This document shows positions 26,527-35,380 of a stretch of 64,000 bases of DNA, one piece after another (within the stretch, counting starts at the first letter, position 1; every line of letters starts with the position of its first letter). Origin of the DNA: Brucella intermedia LMG 3301 (GTDB lineage: Bacteria; Pseudomonadota; Alphaproteobacteria; Rhizobiales; Rhizobiaceae); assembly GCF_000182645.1 (NCBI RefSeq), contig NZ_ACQA01000002.1, positions 434,001 to 498,000 of the forward strand, read 5' to 3'. The notes below the pieces were generated by a model that was not told the origin of the DNA, did no database searches, and saw only the letters and a list, made by a program, of their open reading frames with translations. A program made the translations under genes and the position numbers.

Positions 26527-27410
26527 ACCATACGCCGTTCTGGTGCTTCGGTTTCCAGCGGTTGCCTCGCCGGAGCGTTTTCCGCGAGGGTGGCCAACCG
26601 GCGCTGGCGCTGCTCTTCCATCTTGACCACGATCATGAACTCGTAGGCCGAAAGCAGGCGGCAATAGAGATAGCCGGGCTTGCCGTCCAGAAAGCCGCCG
26701 CGCAGCAGGTACATGTAGAGAAAGCGCAGGCCCGGCCTGAACGGCATGTGATAGGAAAGCGATTTCAGCGCCCGCCGCCGCCGCTCCGGCACTGCCGAAA
26801 GAATGCCGCCCCAGTCGATCTTGCGTTCGAGCTGGCGCGAGGCGGACAGATCAGCCTCGGCGGAAGAATAGCGGTTATGCTTGTCGTACCAGGCTTCGAG
26901 GCCCTTGTTGAAGCTGTAATGGATGAAATGGGCCTGCAAGGCACCTTCCGGCCCGCCGCTGGCGCGCGAATGCACCGAACGTTCGAACCGCACGCGGTCC
27001 GGCCTCACCAGCCGTGTGATCCAGGTGGGGTAGAGGCTGGCATGACGAATCCAGCGCCCCATGAACATGTTCTTGTAACGCGCCTTGAAGAACACCTCCG
27101 GCCGGTCGGGGTCGGCGGCGATTGCCAGCATTTCGTCACGCAGGTCCGGCGGGGTGATCTCGTCCGCATCAGGCGTATAGACCCAGTCATGCTTGAATTT
27201 GATTTCCGTCAGGCCATACATGCGCTGGCGGTCCTCGGTGTCGTAGGCGCGCTGGAAGACGCGGGCGCCTGCTGCCCTGGCGATTTCGACCGTGCGGTCG
27301 CTGCTGAAGGAATCGAGCACGACGATATCGTCGCACCAGTCCAGCGATGCCAGGCAGGCTGGCAGGTTGGCCTCTTCGTTCAGCGTCATGATGAGTACGG
27401 AAACATTCAT
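26523..27410 (-). CDS. Glycosyltransferase family 2 (WaaE/LgtF-like)
   Basis: 295-residue GT-A glycosyltransferase. SVLIMTLNEEANLPACLAS and DDIVVLDSFSSDRTVEIA form the nucleotide-binding half, and VYTPDADEITPP provides the DxD-like metal site. The sequence type matches WaaE/KdtX-like beta-glycosyltransferases. The C-terminal half contains a short hydrophobic patch and is probably membrane-associated. Second gene of the minus-strand operon, coupled by ATGA overlaps to the WecA-like gene upstream and the YdcF-like gene downstream. Confidence 0.9.
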   Translation of the reverse strand: MNVSVLIMTLNEEANLPACLASLDWCDDIVVLDSFSSDRTVEIARAAGARVFQRAYDTEDRQRMYGLTEIKFKHDWVYTPDADEITPPDLRDEMLAIAADPDRPEVFFKARYKNMFMGRWIRHASLYPTWITRLVRPDRVRFERSVHSRASGGPEGALQAHFIHYSFNKGLEAWYDKHNRYSSAEADLSASRQLERKIDWGGILSAVPERRRRALKSLSYHMPFRPGLRFLYMYLLRGGFLDGKPGYLYCRLLSAYEFMIVVKMEEQRQRRLATLAENAPARQPLETEAPERRMV

Positions 27411-28555
27411 GAAGTTGCCCCGGGATAAGTGATTTTCGGTTTGGTGGCCGGATTGGCCTCGGCCATTGAGGCGGCGACGGCCTGACGCGGACCTCTGGTC
27501 ATGTGCAGTACGAAAAGCGTGTGTGTCGCAGCGGGGATCGCCAGCGCCAGAAGCATCGGCCAGACAGGCATGTCGAAACGTACGGCGACATAGGCGACGG
27601 CACCGGCGATGAGGTTGAGCCCCATGATGGCGACGGCTGTTTGCCCGCAGGAAAGTCCTGCATCCATCAGCAGATGATGCAGATGCTGCCGGTCTGGCGA
27701 GAAGGGGCTCCGGCGCGCCGACATGCGGCGCACGATCAGGCTCAGCGTATCGATGACCGGCACGATGACGATCCAGATCAGGACGGGAAAGGGGACGGCG
27801 GCTGTTCGGCTTGCGAGGATGAGGATAAATCCGGCAAGGGCTGCGCCCAGAAAGGTGCTGCCGCCATCGCCGAGGAAAAGGCTTGCCTTTGCGCGCCAGC
27901 GGTGCCGCATGTTGAAGACCAGAAAGCCGAGACAGGCGGCGGCAATGGCGAGAGCCTGCAGGCCGAGGCGATGCTCGCCCACGCCGAAGCCGATGACGGC
28001 CAGCCAGAAGAAGGCGGCGGCGCTTGCCGATCCCGCCAGTCCATCAACACCATCGCTCATATTGACCGCGTTGACGAGGCCGACAATGAAAGCAAGCGCG
28101 ATGAAGAGGAAAAGCGGTCCCGTAAGAAGCTGGATCAGCAAGTCTGTGGGGCGCGCTGCGGGCGTTGCCATCCCGTCCGGGGCAAGGCCCAGATAGATCT
28201 GCCAGACCCCGGCCATGCCCAGCATCAGGAAGGCTGCCAGCAGCTGAATTGCAAGGCGTGGCGCTACGGGCAGATTGAAGCGGTCATCGAGAACGCCCGT
28301 AACGAGGATCAGCACCAGCCCCGGCAGCAGGGTCACGGCGTTGGCTTGACCGGAAACGCCGAGCGCCAGCAGCGCGGCAACGGAAAACGACAGAAAAATG
28401 GCGATGCCTCCGCAAAGCGGGACATTTCCATCATGCGTCTTGCGGGCATCCGGGACGTCGATGAGATACCATTCGCGTGCCAGCCCGCGAAAGCCGAGGC
28501 AAAAGGCCACGGAAAGGACAAAGGCCAGAAGCGGGATCCAGGAAAGACTCGCCAT
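27407..28555 (-). CDS. WecA/MraY-family undecaprenyl-phosphate sugar-1-phosphate transferase
   Basis: 382-residue integral membrane enzyme with about eleven hydrophobic segments. It should load the first sugar phosphate on undecaprenyl phosphate and so begin the repeat unit. Family motifs are all present: DVPDARKTH (about 33-41), LDDRFNLP, NMSDGVDGLAG, FLGDGGSTFLG and SPDRQHLHHLL. The start at 28555 has GGAGGAG upstream. N-acetylhexosamine-1-phosphate is the usual donor in this family; the exact sugar is unknown. First gene of a five-gene ATGA-coupled operon. Confidence 0.93.
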   Translation of the reverse strand: MASLSWIPLLAFVLSVAFCLGFRGLAREWYLIDVPDARKTHDGNVPLCGGIAIFLSFSVAALLALGVSGQANAVTLLPGLVLILVTGVLDDRFNLPVAPRLAIQLLAAFLMLGMAGVWQIYLGLAPDGMATPAARPTDLLIQLLTGPLFLFIALAFIVGLVNAVNMSDGVDGLAGSASAAAFFWLAVIGFGVGEHRLGLQALAIAAACLGFLVFNMRHRWRAKASLFLGDGGSTFLGAALAGFILILASRTAAVPFPVLIWIVIVPVIDTLSLIVRRMSARRSPFSPDRQHLHHLLMDAGLSCGQTAVAIMGLNLIAGAVAYVAVRFDMPVWPMLLALAIPAATHTLFVLHMTRGPRQAVAASMAEANPATKPKITYPGATS

Positions 28556-28846
28556 GTCTCCTCCAAGGCGTGTGCAAAAGGGCGCGTGCAAAAGATAGAA
28601 CTCGGCAAATTTTTACGCATTGCGACCCGGGTCCACGACTTGGCTTTAGAGCGTGCCGCATACTCCTTTCAGGTCGGGTGCTAACACCAAGGGCGACATT
28701 TCGTGCCTGTCGCAAAAGACTATTCTGGGCGGAACCGGGAAGATTGCGCCTGCGGGCGCTGCTGCCGGATTGCAATGAATGGGGGACGAAAAGGTGATAC
28801 GAAAACCGCCGGCCGCGCCGGGGAATACCACTTGTTGGAGCGCATC

Positions 28847-30331
28847 ATGAATGGCGGTCGCAGAGGCTTTCTCATGGCGGCGCTGGAGCAGTATGCGGGG
28901 CTGCTCTTCAACTTCGTGACGGTTGCTGTGGTATCGCGCTTTCTGGGGCCTGCGGAAACCGGAATGGGTGTGATTGGCCTCAGCCTTACGGCAATCGTGT
29001 TTTCACTGCGTGAATTCGCCAGTCCGGAGTTCCTGATCAAGATCGACAAGGTGCGCGATCAGGACATCCGGACTTCGCTTACGTTCCTGATGAGCGTGAC
29101 GGTCCTGCTGTCCGCCGCTCTCTATCTCTCGCTGGGCTACTTCGCCGAAACCTATAATGATCCGCAACTGAAGCTTTTTCTCAGCATCACGATTGTGGCC
29201 GCGCTGGTCGAAAGCCTGTCCTTGCCGATCGTTGCGCTGTTGAGGCGCGAAATGGCCTTTGGAAGACTGGCCCGCATTCGTACCGCAGGCTCCGGGCTCG
29301 GCGCACTTGTAACCATTGCCATGGCCTTCTGCGGGTTCGGGCATATGTGTTTTGCCTTCGGCCTGCTGGCAAGCGCGCTGATGACGACGGGGCTGGCGGT
29401 TGCGATCCATCCTTTGGGCACCTTGCTGCGCCCATCGCTGGCCAGTTTCGATACGGCCTGGCGGTTCGGAATCTTTCTTGGCGGCAATGCCGGGCTGAAC
29501 AAGATCTGCATGACGCTTCCGCAGCTCCTCCTCGGGCGCTTCATGCCGATATCGGCGGTCGGAATCTACAATCGTGCCGACACGCTGAGCGGCCTGCCGG
29601 ATCGCATCATCCTTTCCGCCGTTTTCACGGTTGCGTTTCCGATGCTTTCGGCACAGGTCCGTGAAGGAGCCGATATCAGCCAATCCTATGTACGGGCCTT
29701 GTCCTATATCACCGTCGTCTACTGGCCCGCGCAGGCATTGCTTGCGCTCCTTGCCTATCCGGCGGTGCATATCGTTCTCGGTCCCGGCTGGTCCGAAGCG
29801 GCGCCCATCGTCGCGATCCTCAGCCTGGCCTGCCTTTTCTGGTTTCCGTCCATCCTGACCTATCCACTGCTGATGGCATTGGGCCAGAACCGCGAGGCAT
29901 TCCTGTCCAACCTGATTTCGCGGCTGGTGGCAGTCACCGTCATCGGCACCGCCGCTTTCTACGGGCTGCTTGCCGTCGCCCTCGGCCAGTTCATCAGCCT
30001 GCCGATCCAGATGGTGATAGCCATCGTGTTCGTGCGCAGGCATGTGGCCTTTTCCTATGCGGTGCTTGGCCGGGCCTTGCTGAGAAGCGGGCTCGTTACC
30101 CTGATCACGCTCGCCATACCGCTTGCAATGGTGGCGGCGAACGGCTTTTCGCTCGAAATTCACTGGTCCCGCGGTGTTGTGATGGGCCTCATCGCGGCAT
30201 TCAGCTGGCTTGGCGCGCTGTTCGTGGTGCGGCATCCCTTCATCATCGAGGTTGAACCGATACTGGGCTGGCTTGCCGGTAAGATCCGGACGCGGAGCGT
30301 GCATCCGCCAGCTTCCAGGCTTGCGGAATAG
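28847..30331 (+). CDS. Wzx-type polysaccharide flippase
   Basis: 494-residue membrane protein of the polysaccharide-synthesis (MOP/MATE) superfamily with about twelve to fourteen hydrophobic segments. It starts MNGGRRGFLMAALEQYAGLL and contains VAVVSRFLGPAETGMGVIGL, typical for Wzx/WzxC-like proteins. It should flip the lipid-linked repeat unit to the periplasm. The start at 28847 has GGAG six bases upstream; the frame stays open to 28703, and MNGGR-like starts also occur at 28775. Divergent from the WecA-like operon. A glycosyltransferase gene follows after 11 bp. Confidence 0.9.
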   Translation: MNGGRRGFLMAALEQYAGLLFNFVTVAVVSRFLGPAETGMGVIGLSLTAIVFSLREFASPEFLIKIDKVRDQDIRTSLTFLMSVTVLLSAALYLSLGYFAETYNDPQLKLFLSITIVAALVESLSLPIVALLRREMAFGRLARIRTAGSGLGALVTIAMAFCGFGHMCFAFGLLASALMTTGLAVAIHPLGTLLRPSLASFDTAWRFGIFLGGNAGLNKICMTLPQLLLGRFMPISAVGIYNRADTLSGLPDRIILSAVFTVAFPMLSAQVREGADISQSYVRALSYITVVYWPAQALLALLAYPAVHIVLGPGWSEAAPIVAILSLACLFWFPSILTYPLLMALGQNREAFLSNLISRLVAVTVIGTAAFYGLLAVALGQFISLPIQMVIAIVFVRRHVAFSYAVLGRALLRSGLVTLITLAIPLAMVAANGFSLEIHWSRGVVMGLIAAFSWLGALFVVRHPFIIEVEPILGWLAGKIRTRSVHPPASRLAE

Positions 30332-30342
30332 GGCGGCGGGTC

Positions 30343-31308
30343 ATGGGCGAAAACAGACTGCCGGCGATCGACGTTGTCATCCCCAATTTCAACTATGGCC
30401 GCTATCTTTCCCTCTGCGCCAACAGCGTTCTGGGGCAGACAGGCGTCAATGTCCGCCTGCTCATTATCGACAATGCCTCGACCGACAACAGCGTCGAGGT
30501 GGCAAAGGGCCTTGCTGCCGGGGACAGCCGCGTGGAATTGCTTCTGCGCCGGAAGAATCTGGGGCCGCATGCTTCGTTCAACGAAGGTATAGACTGGGCC
30601 GCATCGGACTATTTCCTGATCTTGTGTTCGGATGACCTGCTGGCAGGCGGCGCGCTGGAAAGGGCGGCAGGTTTGCTTTCGCAACAGGCGGATGTTCATC
30701 TGGCGCACGGTGCGACCGGAAGGATGAAGGCCGATGACGGCGAGCCACCTCTGGCCGTTGCAGACACCGTGCCGGATGATTGGCGAATACGGTCCGGGGA
30801 GGAATTTATTGAATTTGCATGCCGGTATGCGATTAACCCGGTGATCGGTCCGACGGCGGTGGTACGGACCGCGATCCAGAAACAGGTTGGATATTATCGC
30901 ACGTCGCTGTCCCATACGGACGATCTGGAGATGTGGCTGCGCATCGCCATGCGTGGATGCGTTGCATCGACGAACCGGATACAGGCTTTCGCGCGCTCGC
31001 ACCCGCAGAACCAGTCGGCGGCGGTGAATGGCATCCTGAACTGGAATCGGGAATTCGAGGCCGGTTTCCGGTCGTTTTTCGAGCACGAAGGCGCCAGCCT
31101 GCCGCAACGGGACCGGTTGTTCGCGATGGCGCGGGATTGCCTGACCAAGCGCGCCTACTGGTCTGCGATCTCCAGTCTGGCGCGGCAGCCGAAAGTGGCG
31201 GGTTCGCTAATGGCGTTCGCGCTGAAGCGGGAGCCCTTACTGGCAGTCATTCCCCCGTTCGACTACCTGTTGAAACGATCCGCCTGGCGAAACGGACGCG
31301 GTGCATGA
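30343..31308 (+). CDS. Glycosyltransferase family 2
   Basis: 321-residue GT-A glycosyltransferase. DVVIPNFNYGRYLSLCANS and LLIIDNASTDNSVEVA form the nucleotide-binding fold; the metal site is LILCSDDLLAGG. HTDDLEMWLRIAMRG near residue 200 fits the acceptor ED-like motif. It is cotranscribed with the flippase. Its last 72 bp overlap the end of the convergent pyruvyltransferase gene, an unusually long tail-to-tail overlap. Donor unknown. Confidence 0.9.
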   Translation: MGENRLPAIDVVIPNFNYGRYLSLCANSVLGQTGVNVRLLIIDNASTDNSVEVAKGLAAGDSRVELLLRRKNLGPHASFNEGIDWAASDYFLILCSDDLLAGGALERAAGLLSQQADVHLAHGATGRMKADDGEPPLAVADTVPDDWRIRSGEEFIEFACRYAINPVIGPTAVVRTAIQKQVGYYRTSLSHTDDLEMWLRIAMRGCVASTNRIQAFARSHPQNQSAAVNGILNWNREFEAGFRSFFEHEGASLPQRDRLFAMARDCLTKRAYWSAISSLARQPKVAGSLMAFALKREPLLAVIPPFDYLLKRSAWRNGRGA

Positions 31309-32517
31309 TTGGGCCGCGCAATCAGCCTTCTGCGGTGCCGGATCGAGAAAAAGGGCGCGAAGGATTTCTTCCTGTCCTGCCAGCCCGCTTCGATAGCGCT
31401 CCACGCCCGCCTCGACTTGTCTGGTCAATGCCGTTCGCTCCGCAAAGGCAAAATCGATCTGGGAGAGGATGGTTTCGGGGTCGAAACTATCGATCCGGTG
31501 GCAGAATGCCGAAAGCCCGGTATCGTACAGCAAGGCATCGTTCTTGCTCGCATAGGCCAGTGAAATTGCCGGACGCCCCATGGCAAGGGCCGAGACGATA
31601 TTGTGGTAGCGGCTGGCGACCACGATGTCGGTCCTTGCGATCTGCTGCATGAGGTCGTGCAGGGATGCGGAGGGTTCAAATATAACCTTGCCCGCTTCCG
31701 CCGGGCCAAGCTGCTCCAGTATATCGCGCGCCGCCTCCATATCGCCCTTGTCGCCGATCAGCAGCCGGACCTGCCGTCCGTCACCAAGAAGTCTTCTTGC
31801 AAGTGTGGTCATTTTGGCGAGGTAGTCGGCGTAAACGGCATCCCCGTCACTGCTCTTCTTCTTCCACCCGCGATAGGACATTACACCGATGCCGACACAT
31901 TGATCCCTTACGTCCTGTCGTCCATCGGGAGCCGTCGGCAGCGCGAAGGCGATATCCGCGCTGACGAAATCGCCGGAAGGAGCGACGCCGAGCTGCTTCA
32001 TGAAGTCGTGCGAAACCTGATCCCGGTAGGAGCGGAAAGCTGCAAGCGTCGAGGCCCAGCGAACGAAGCGCCGGCTCAATGGATGACTGACGGGCCCGGC
32101 GCCGATCGACACAAAAATCATGCGCGTGCCGGTGAGCCTCGCTGCGAGGGACCACCGCAGCACCGCGAAAGGCCAGCCGAACGGGTTCTCGTTGAAGTCG
32201 TCCAGAATGCCCGTTCCCGGTACGACGATGAGGTCGAGCTGGGAAGCGAGCAGCAGCGCGCAGCAGAAGCCGACCGCTCTGCGGGGAACATGCAGCATGG
32301 CCTTGTTGACGGCGCGCAGCAGCCAGTTGGACGGGTAGGGCTGGGAGACCGGACGGGCCGTAAGATCGAACTTCTGCGCAACGATGTCGGGTCTGGAACA
32401 GATACAGACAAGTTGTGCGCCGGGGCAATTGCGTTTCAAGAGCTGCAACATGGCCTCCAGCGAACCGTCATTGCCGGTATTGCCGGAACCAAACTGCCCG
32501 AAAAGTCCAATTCTCAT
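31237..32517 (-). CDS. Polysaccharide pyruvyltransferase family protein
   Basis: 426-residue protein of the CsaB/WcaK/ExoV-like family, which transfers a ketal pyruvate from phosphoenolpyruvate to a sugar. Seen: the N-terminal MRIGLFGQFGSGNTGNDG loop, LIVVPGTGILDDF, and the C-terminal VVASRYHNIVSALAMGRP containing the conserved Arg and His of the family. Pyruvylation would add negative charge to the polymer. It stands alone on the minus strand, overlapping the preceding convergent glycosyltransferase gene by 72 bp and divergent from the next gene. Confidence 0.9.
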   Translation of the reverse strand: MRIGLFGQFGSGNTGNDGSLEAMLQLLKRNCPGAQLVCICSRPDIVAQKFDLTARPVSQPYPSNWLLRAVNKAMLHVPRRAVGFCCALLLASQLDLIVVPGTGILDDFNENPFGWPFAVLRWSLAARLTGTRMIFVSIGAGPVSHPLSRRFVRWASTLAAFRSYRDQVSHDFMKQLGVAPSGDFVSADIAFALPTAPDGRQDVRDQCVGIGVMSYRGWKKKSSDGDAVYADYLAKMTTLARRLLGDGRQVRLLIGDKGDMEAARDILEQLGPAEAGKVIFEPSASLHDLMQQIARTDIVVASRYHNIVSALAMGRPAISLAYASKNDALLYDTGLSAFCHRIDSFDPETILSQIDFAFAERTALTRQVEAGVERYRSGLAGQEEILRALFLDPAPQKADCAAQSCTASVSPGGSFQQVVERGNDCQ

Positions 32518-32702
32518 GCGCGTGTCTCCCGCTACAGCTAGAAGCTAATGCCGGACGCGCTGTCGGGAAAACTGGCAGAAGGGTGAACACCATCCTCTAT
32601 TGTAGGAGGGCATGTACCCCTCATAGCCGAAATGCGCAGCGTTGCGATTTCGATACACTGGCCTGCGGTATATCCATTGCCCCCCGATATACCGGAGTAA
32701 GG

Positions 32703-32727
32703 CTTCGAGGGAGTTGTTCCCTCGAAG
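32703..32727 (+). promoter_or_regulatory. Perfect hairpin in the leader of the glycosyltransferase/aminotransferase unit
   Basis: Ten-base perfect arms CTTCGAGGGA (32703-32712) and TCCCTCGAAG (32718-32727) around a 5-base loop, ending 39 bp before the next start codon at 32767. No T-run follows on either strand, so a role in mRNA stability, translation or regulator binding is more likely than termination. Confidence 0.55.
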
Positions 32728-32766
32728 TCTTGTCTCCCTTGCAAGGTGGGCAACAAGGTTCTGGCC

Positions 32767-33999
32767 ATGAAATGTGCTTACTTTGTCCGTCCTCACATCG
32801 GCGGGACCTATTCGGTCTTCACGCGGCTGCGTTCGTCGCTCGGCCAGTCCGGGATCGAGCTTCGCTGGCTTGCGGCGGGCGCTGCTGGCGATACGGTCAA
32901 CGTGCCAAGCGGGCAGGGGCTTGAGGATGCGCTGCGCAAGGGCGATGCGATCGACCGCATGGGGCTGCTGGACGAAGAAACCCGCGCCCGGCACATGATC
33001 GGCTTTCTGCGCGACAATCGCTTCGACGCCGTTTTCGTCAATGTTCTCGCGAACCGTTTTGAAACCAATCTGGTGCGCTATCTGCCTGCCGATATCCTGC
33101 GCGTCATGATCGTGCACAACATCACGCCCGGCACCTATGCGGCGGCAAGGGCGATCCGCGATCATGTCCATGCGACGGTTGGCGTTTCAAAACGCTGCCG
33201 CGACGACCTCGTCCGCCAGCACGGTTTCGATGCCGCCCGCACACTGGTCATCCCGCACGGTTTGAACCGGGATATTCATCTGGCGCGCAATGTGACGAAG
33301 CAGGACGAAAGCGGGCCGCTGCGCCTGCTTTATCTCGGGCGCATCGAGGACAACTCCAAGGGCATTTTCTGGCTGCCGAACATATTGCGCGAGCTCGACT
33401 GCCCCTATCACCTGACAGTCGCCGGTGACGGCCCCGATCTGGCCGAACTGCGCCGCCGTCTGGCGCCGTTTGGCGATCACGTCAGCTTTACCGGCTGGGT
33501 TGCACCTTCCGATGTACCGTGGCGGGTGAGCCAGCATGACGTGCTGGTCATGCCCTCGCGCTTCGAGGGGTTCGGCCTGACGCTCATCGAGGCGATGAGC
33601 CAGGGTTGCCCTGCGGTTGTATCGAGGATCGCAGGCGTGACCGATACCATCGTCACCGATGGCGAGGACGGGCTCTTGTTCCGCGTCGGCGATTTTCGCC
33701 AGGCTGCACGCCACATCGAACGGCTTGCCCGCGACCGGAAACTGCTTGCGGGCATGGCCGCCGCCGCCCGGCAGAAGGTGGAAACGGTGTTCGACAATGA
33801 TGTTGTCGGGCGCGCCTATGCGGGCCTGCTCGAACATCTGGCGGCGGAACGCCCTGCCATCGCCCCGCCGCTGGCGCTTTCGCAATGGGCGATGCCGAAC
33901 GCGCTTCATTCCAGCCTGCGCAGCCGCCTGCCGAAGCCCGTGAAGAACTGGCTGCGCCAGATGCGCGAGCGCCTGCATGCGGGATGGTCGGCAGCATGA
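32767..33999 (+). CDS. Glycosyltransferase family 4
   Basis: 410-residue GT-B glycosyltransferase. The N-terminus has KCAYFVRPHIGGTYSVFTR as the acceptor-domain loop; the donor domain contains LLYLGRIEDNSKGIFWLP and MPSRFEGFGLTLIEAMSQG with both conserved Glu residues. I chose the ATG at 32767; a GTG at 32746 in frame is possible. It is the first gene of the large plus-strand unit that leads into the aminotransferase and the putative CDP-sugar module, with 25 bp to the next gene. Confidence 0.9.
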   Translation: MKCAYFVRPHIGGTYSVFTRLRSSLGQSGIELRWLAAGAAGDTVNVPSGQGLEDALRKGDAIDRMGLLDEETRARHMIGFLRDNRFDAVFVNVLANRFETNLVRYLPADILRVMIVHNITPGTYAAARAIRDHVHATVGVSKRCRDDLVRQHGFDAARTLVIPHGLNRDIHLARNVTKQDESGPLRLLYLGRIEDNSKGIFWLPNILRELDCPYHLTVAGDGPDLAELRRRLAPFGDHVSFTGWVAPSDVPWRVSQHDVLVMPSRFEGFGLTLIEAMSQGCPAVVSRIAGVTDTIVTDGEDGLLFRVGDFRQAARHIERLARDRKLLAGMAAAARQKVETVFDNDVVGRAYAGLLEHLAAERPAIAPPLALSQWAMPNALHSSLRSRLPKPVKNWLRQMRERLHAGWSAA

Positions 34000-34024
34000 C
34001 CCGTGAATAGAAAGGAGAAGGGGC

Positions 34025-35380
34025 ATGAACCTTTTCACACCGCAGTTCCGCAATTCGCAATTGCTCGCCAGCAAGGCGCATGCGCTTATTCCCGGCGGCT
34101 GTCACACCTATGCCAAGGGCGACGACCAGTATCCGGTTCTGGCGCCCGGCTTCATCCAGCGCGGCTCCGGCTCGCATGTCTTCGATGTCGATGGGCATGA
34201 ATATATCGAATACGGCATGGGCAATCGCGCCGTCGGGCTCGGCCACGCCTATCCGCCCGTCGTGCGCGCGGTGCGCGACGCCTTGCAGGATGGATGCAAC
34301 TTCACGCGCCCGAGCGCTATCGAGGTCGAATGCGCGGAGAGCTTTCTCGAGCTGATCGACAGCGCGGACATGGTGAAATTCTGCAAGGACGGGTCCGATG
34401 CGACTTCAGGCGCGGTGCGGCTGGCGCGCGCCTATACCGGGCGCGACATGGTTGCCTGCTGCGCCGATCATCCATTCTTCTCGACCGATGACTGGTTTAT
34501 CGGAACCACGAAAATGAATGCGGGCATTCCCGCATCGGTCTCGGCCCTGACGGCGACGTTCCGTTACAACGACATTGCAAGCGTGCAGGCCGTGTTCGAC
34601 GATTATCCGGGGCGGATCGCCGCCATCATTCTGGAACCGGCCAAGGCCGATGAGCCGCAGGACAATTTCCTGCGTGAAGCAAGGCGCATCGCCCATGAAA
34701 ACGGGGCCCTGTTCATTCTGGACGAGATGATTACCGGCTTTCGCTGGCATCTGCGCGGGGCGCAGAAGCTTTACGATGTCGAACCCGATCTTTCCTGTTT
34801 CGGCAAGGCGCTGGGCAACGGGTTTGCCATTTCGGCGCTCGCGGGCAAGGCGGAATATATGCAGCTTGGCGGTCTGATCCAGACGGATCACCCCCGTGTG
34901 TTCCTGCTTTCCACCACCCATGGCGCGGAAACCCATGCAATGGCGGCGGCGATTGCCACGATGACGATCTATCGCGACGAACCGGTGATTGAAAGGCTCT
35001 ATGAGCAGGGTTCCAAACTGGCGGAGGGGGTGAATGCGGCTATTGCCGCCCATGGACTTCAGAAGCATGTCCGCCTCTTCGGGCGGCCTTGCTGCCTTGC
35101 CTATGGAACGCTCGATGAAGCGGGGCAGCCGTCGCAGGCTTTCCGCACGCTGTTCCTTCAGGAGACGATCCGGCGCGGCGTGCTGATGCCGTCGCTGGTC
35201 GTCAGCTACACCCACAGCGACACCGACATTGCGCGCACGGTGGATGCAATCGACGGTGCGCTCGGCATTTATGTTCGCGCGCTCAATGACGGGGTGGGTT
35301 CCTATCTGACCGGGCGTCCCTCGCAGGTGGTCTATCGCCGCTTCAACGAAGCGCCGACTTATCCGCCCGCGATGCGATGA
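34025..35380 (+). CDS. Class III aminotransferase (glutamate-1-semialdehyde aminomutase-like)
   Basis: 451-residue PLP enzyme. The cofactor lysine is Lys261 in CFGKALGNGFA, LDEMITGFRWH is the PLP-ring Asp region, and DGSDATSGAVRLARAYTGR is the phosphate-binding region. The fold is that of HemL, but in this place it almost certainly acts on a nucleotide sugar or a small side-chain precursor, not in haem synthesis. The N-terminal YAKGDDQYPVLAPGF segment is common in such biosynthetic variants. Its stop overlaps the next start as ATGA, so it is coupled to the secreted glycosidase-like protein. Confidence 0.9.
   Translation: MNLFTPQFRNSQLLASKAHALIPGGCHTYAKGDDQYPVLAPGFIQRGSGSHVFDVDGHEYIEYGMGNRAVGLGHAYPPVVRAVRDALQDGCNFTRPSAIEVECAESFLELIDSADMVKFCKDGSDATSGAVRLARAYTGRDMVACCADHPFFSTDDWFIGTTKMNAGIPASVSALTATFRYNDIASVQAVFDDYPGRIAAIILEPAKADEPQDNFLREARRIAHENGALFILDEMITGFRWHLRGAQKLYDVEPDLSCFGKALGNGFAISALAGKAEYMQLGGLIQTDHPRVFLLSTTHGAETHAMAAAIATMTIYRDEPVIERLYEQGSKLAEGVNAAIAAHGLQKHVRLFGRPCCLAYGTLDEAGQPSQAFRTLFLQETIRRGVLMPSLVVSYTHSDTDIARTVDAIDGALGIYVRALNDGVGSYLTGRPSQVVYRRFNEAPTYPPAMR

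Noticed and set aside
29003..30304. Antisense 433-codon frame opposite the flippase
   Set aside because: The sense frame has the expected membrane pattern; the antisense frame is a charged low-complexity shadow.
34025..35380. hemL (haem pathway glutamate-1-semialdehyde aminomutase)
   Set aside because: Family membership is clear, but the operon is for polysaccharide synthesis, and Alphaproteobacteria generally make aminolevulinate by HemA (ALA synthase).
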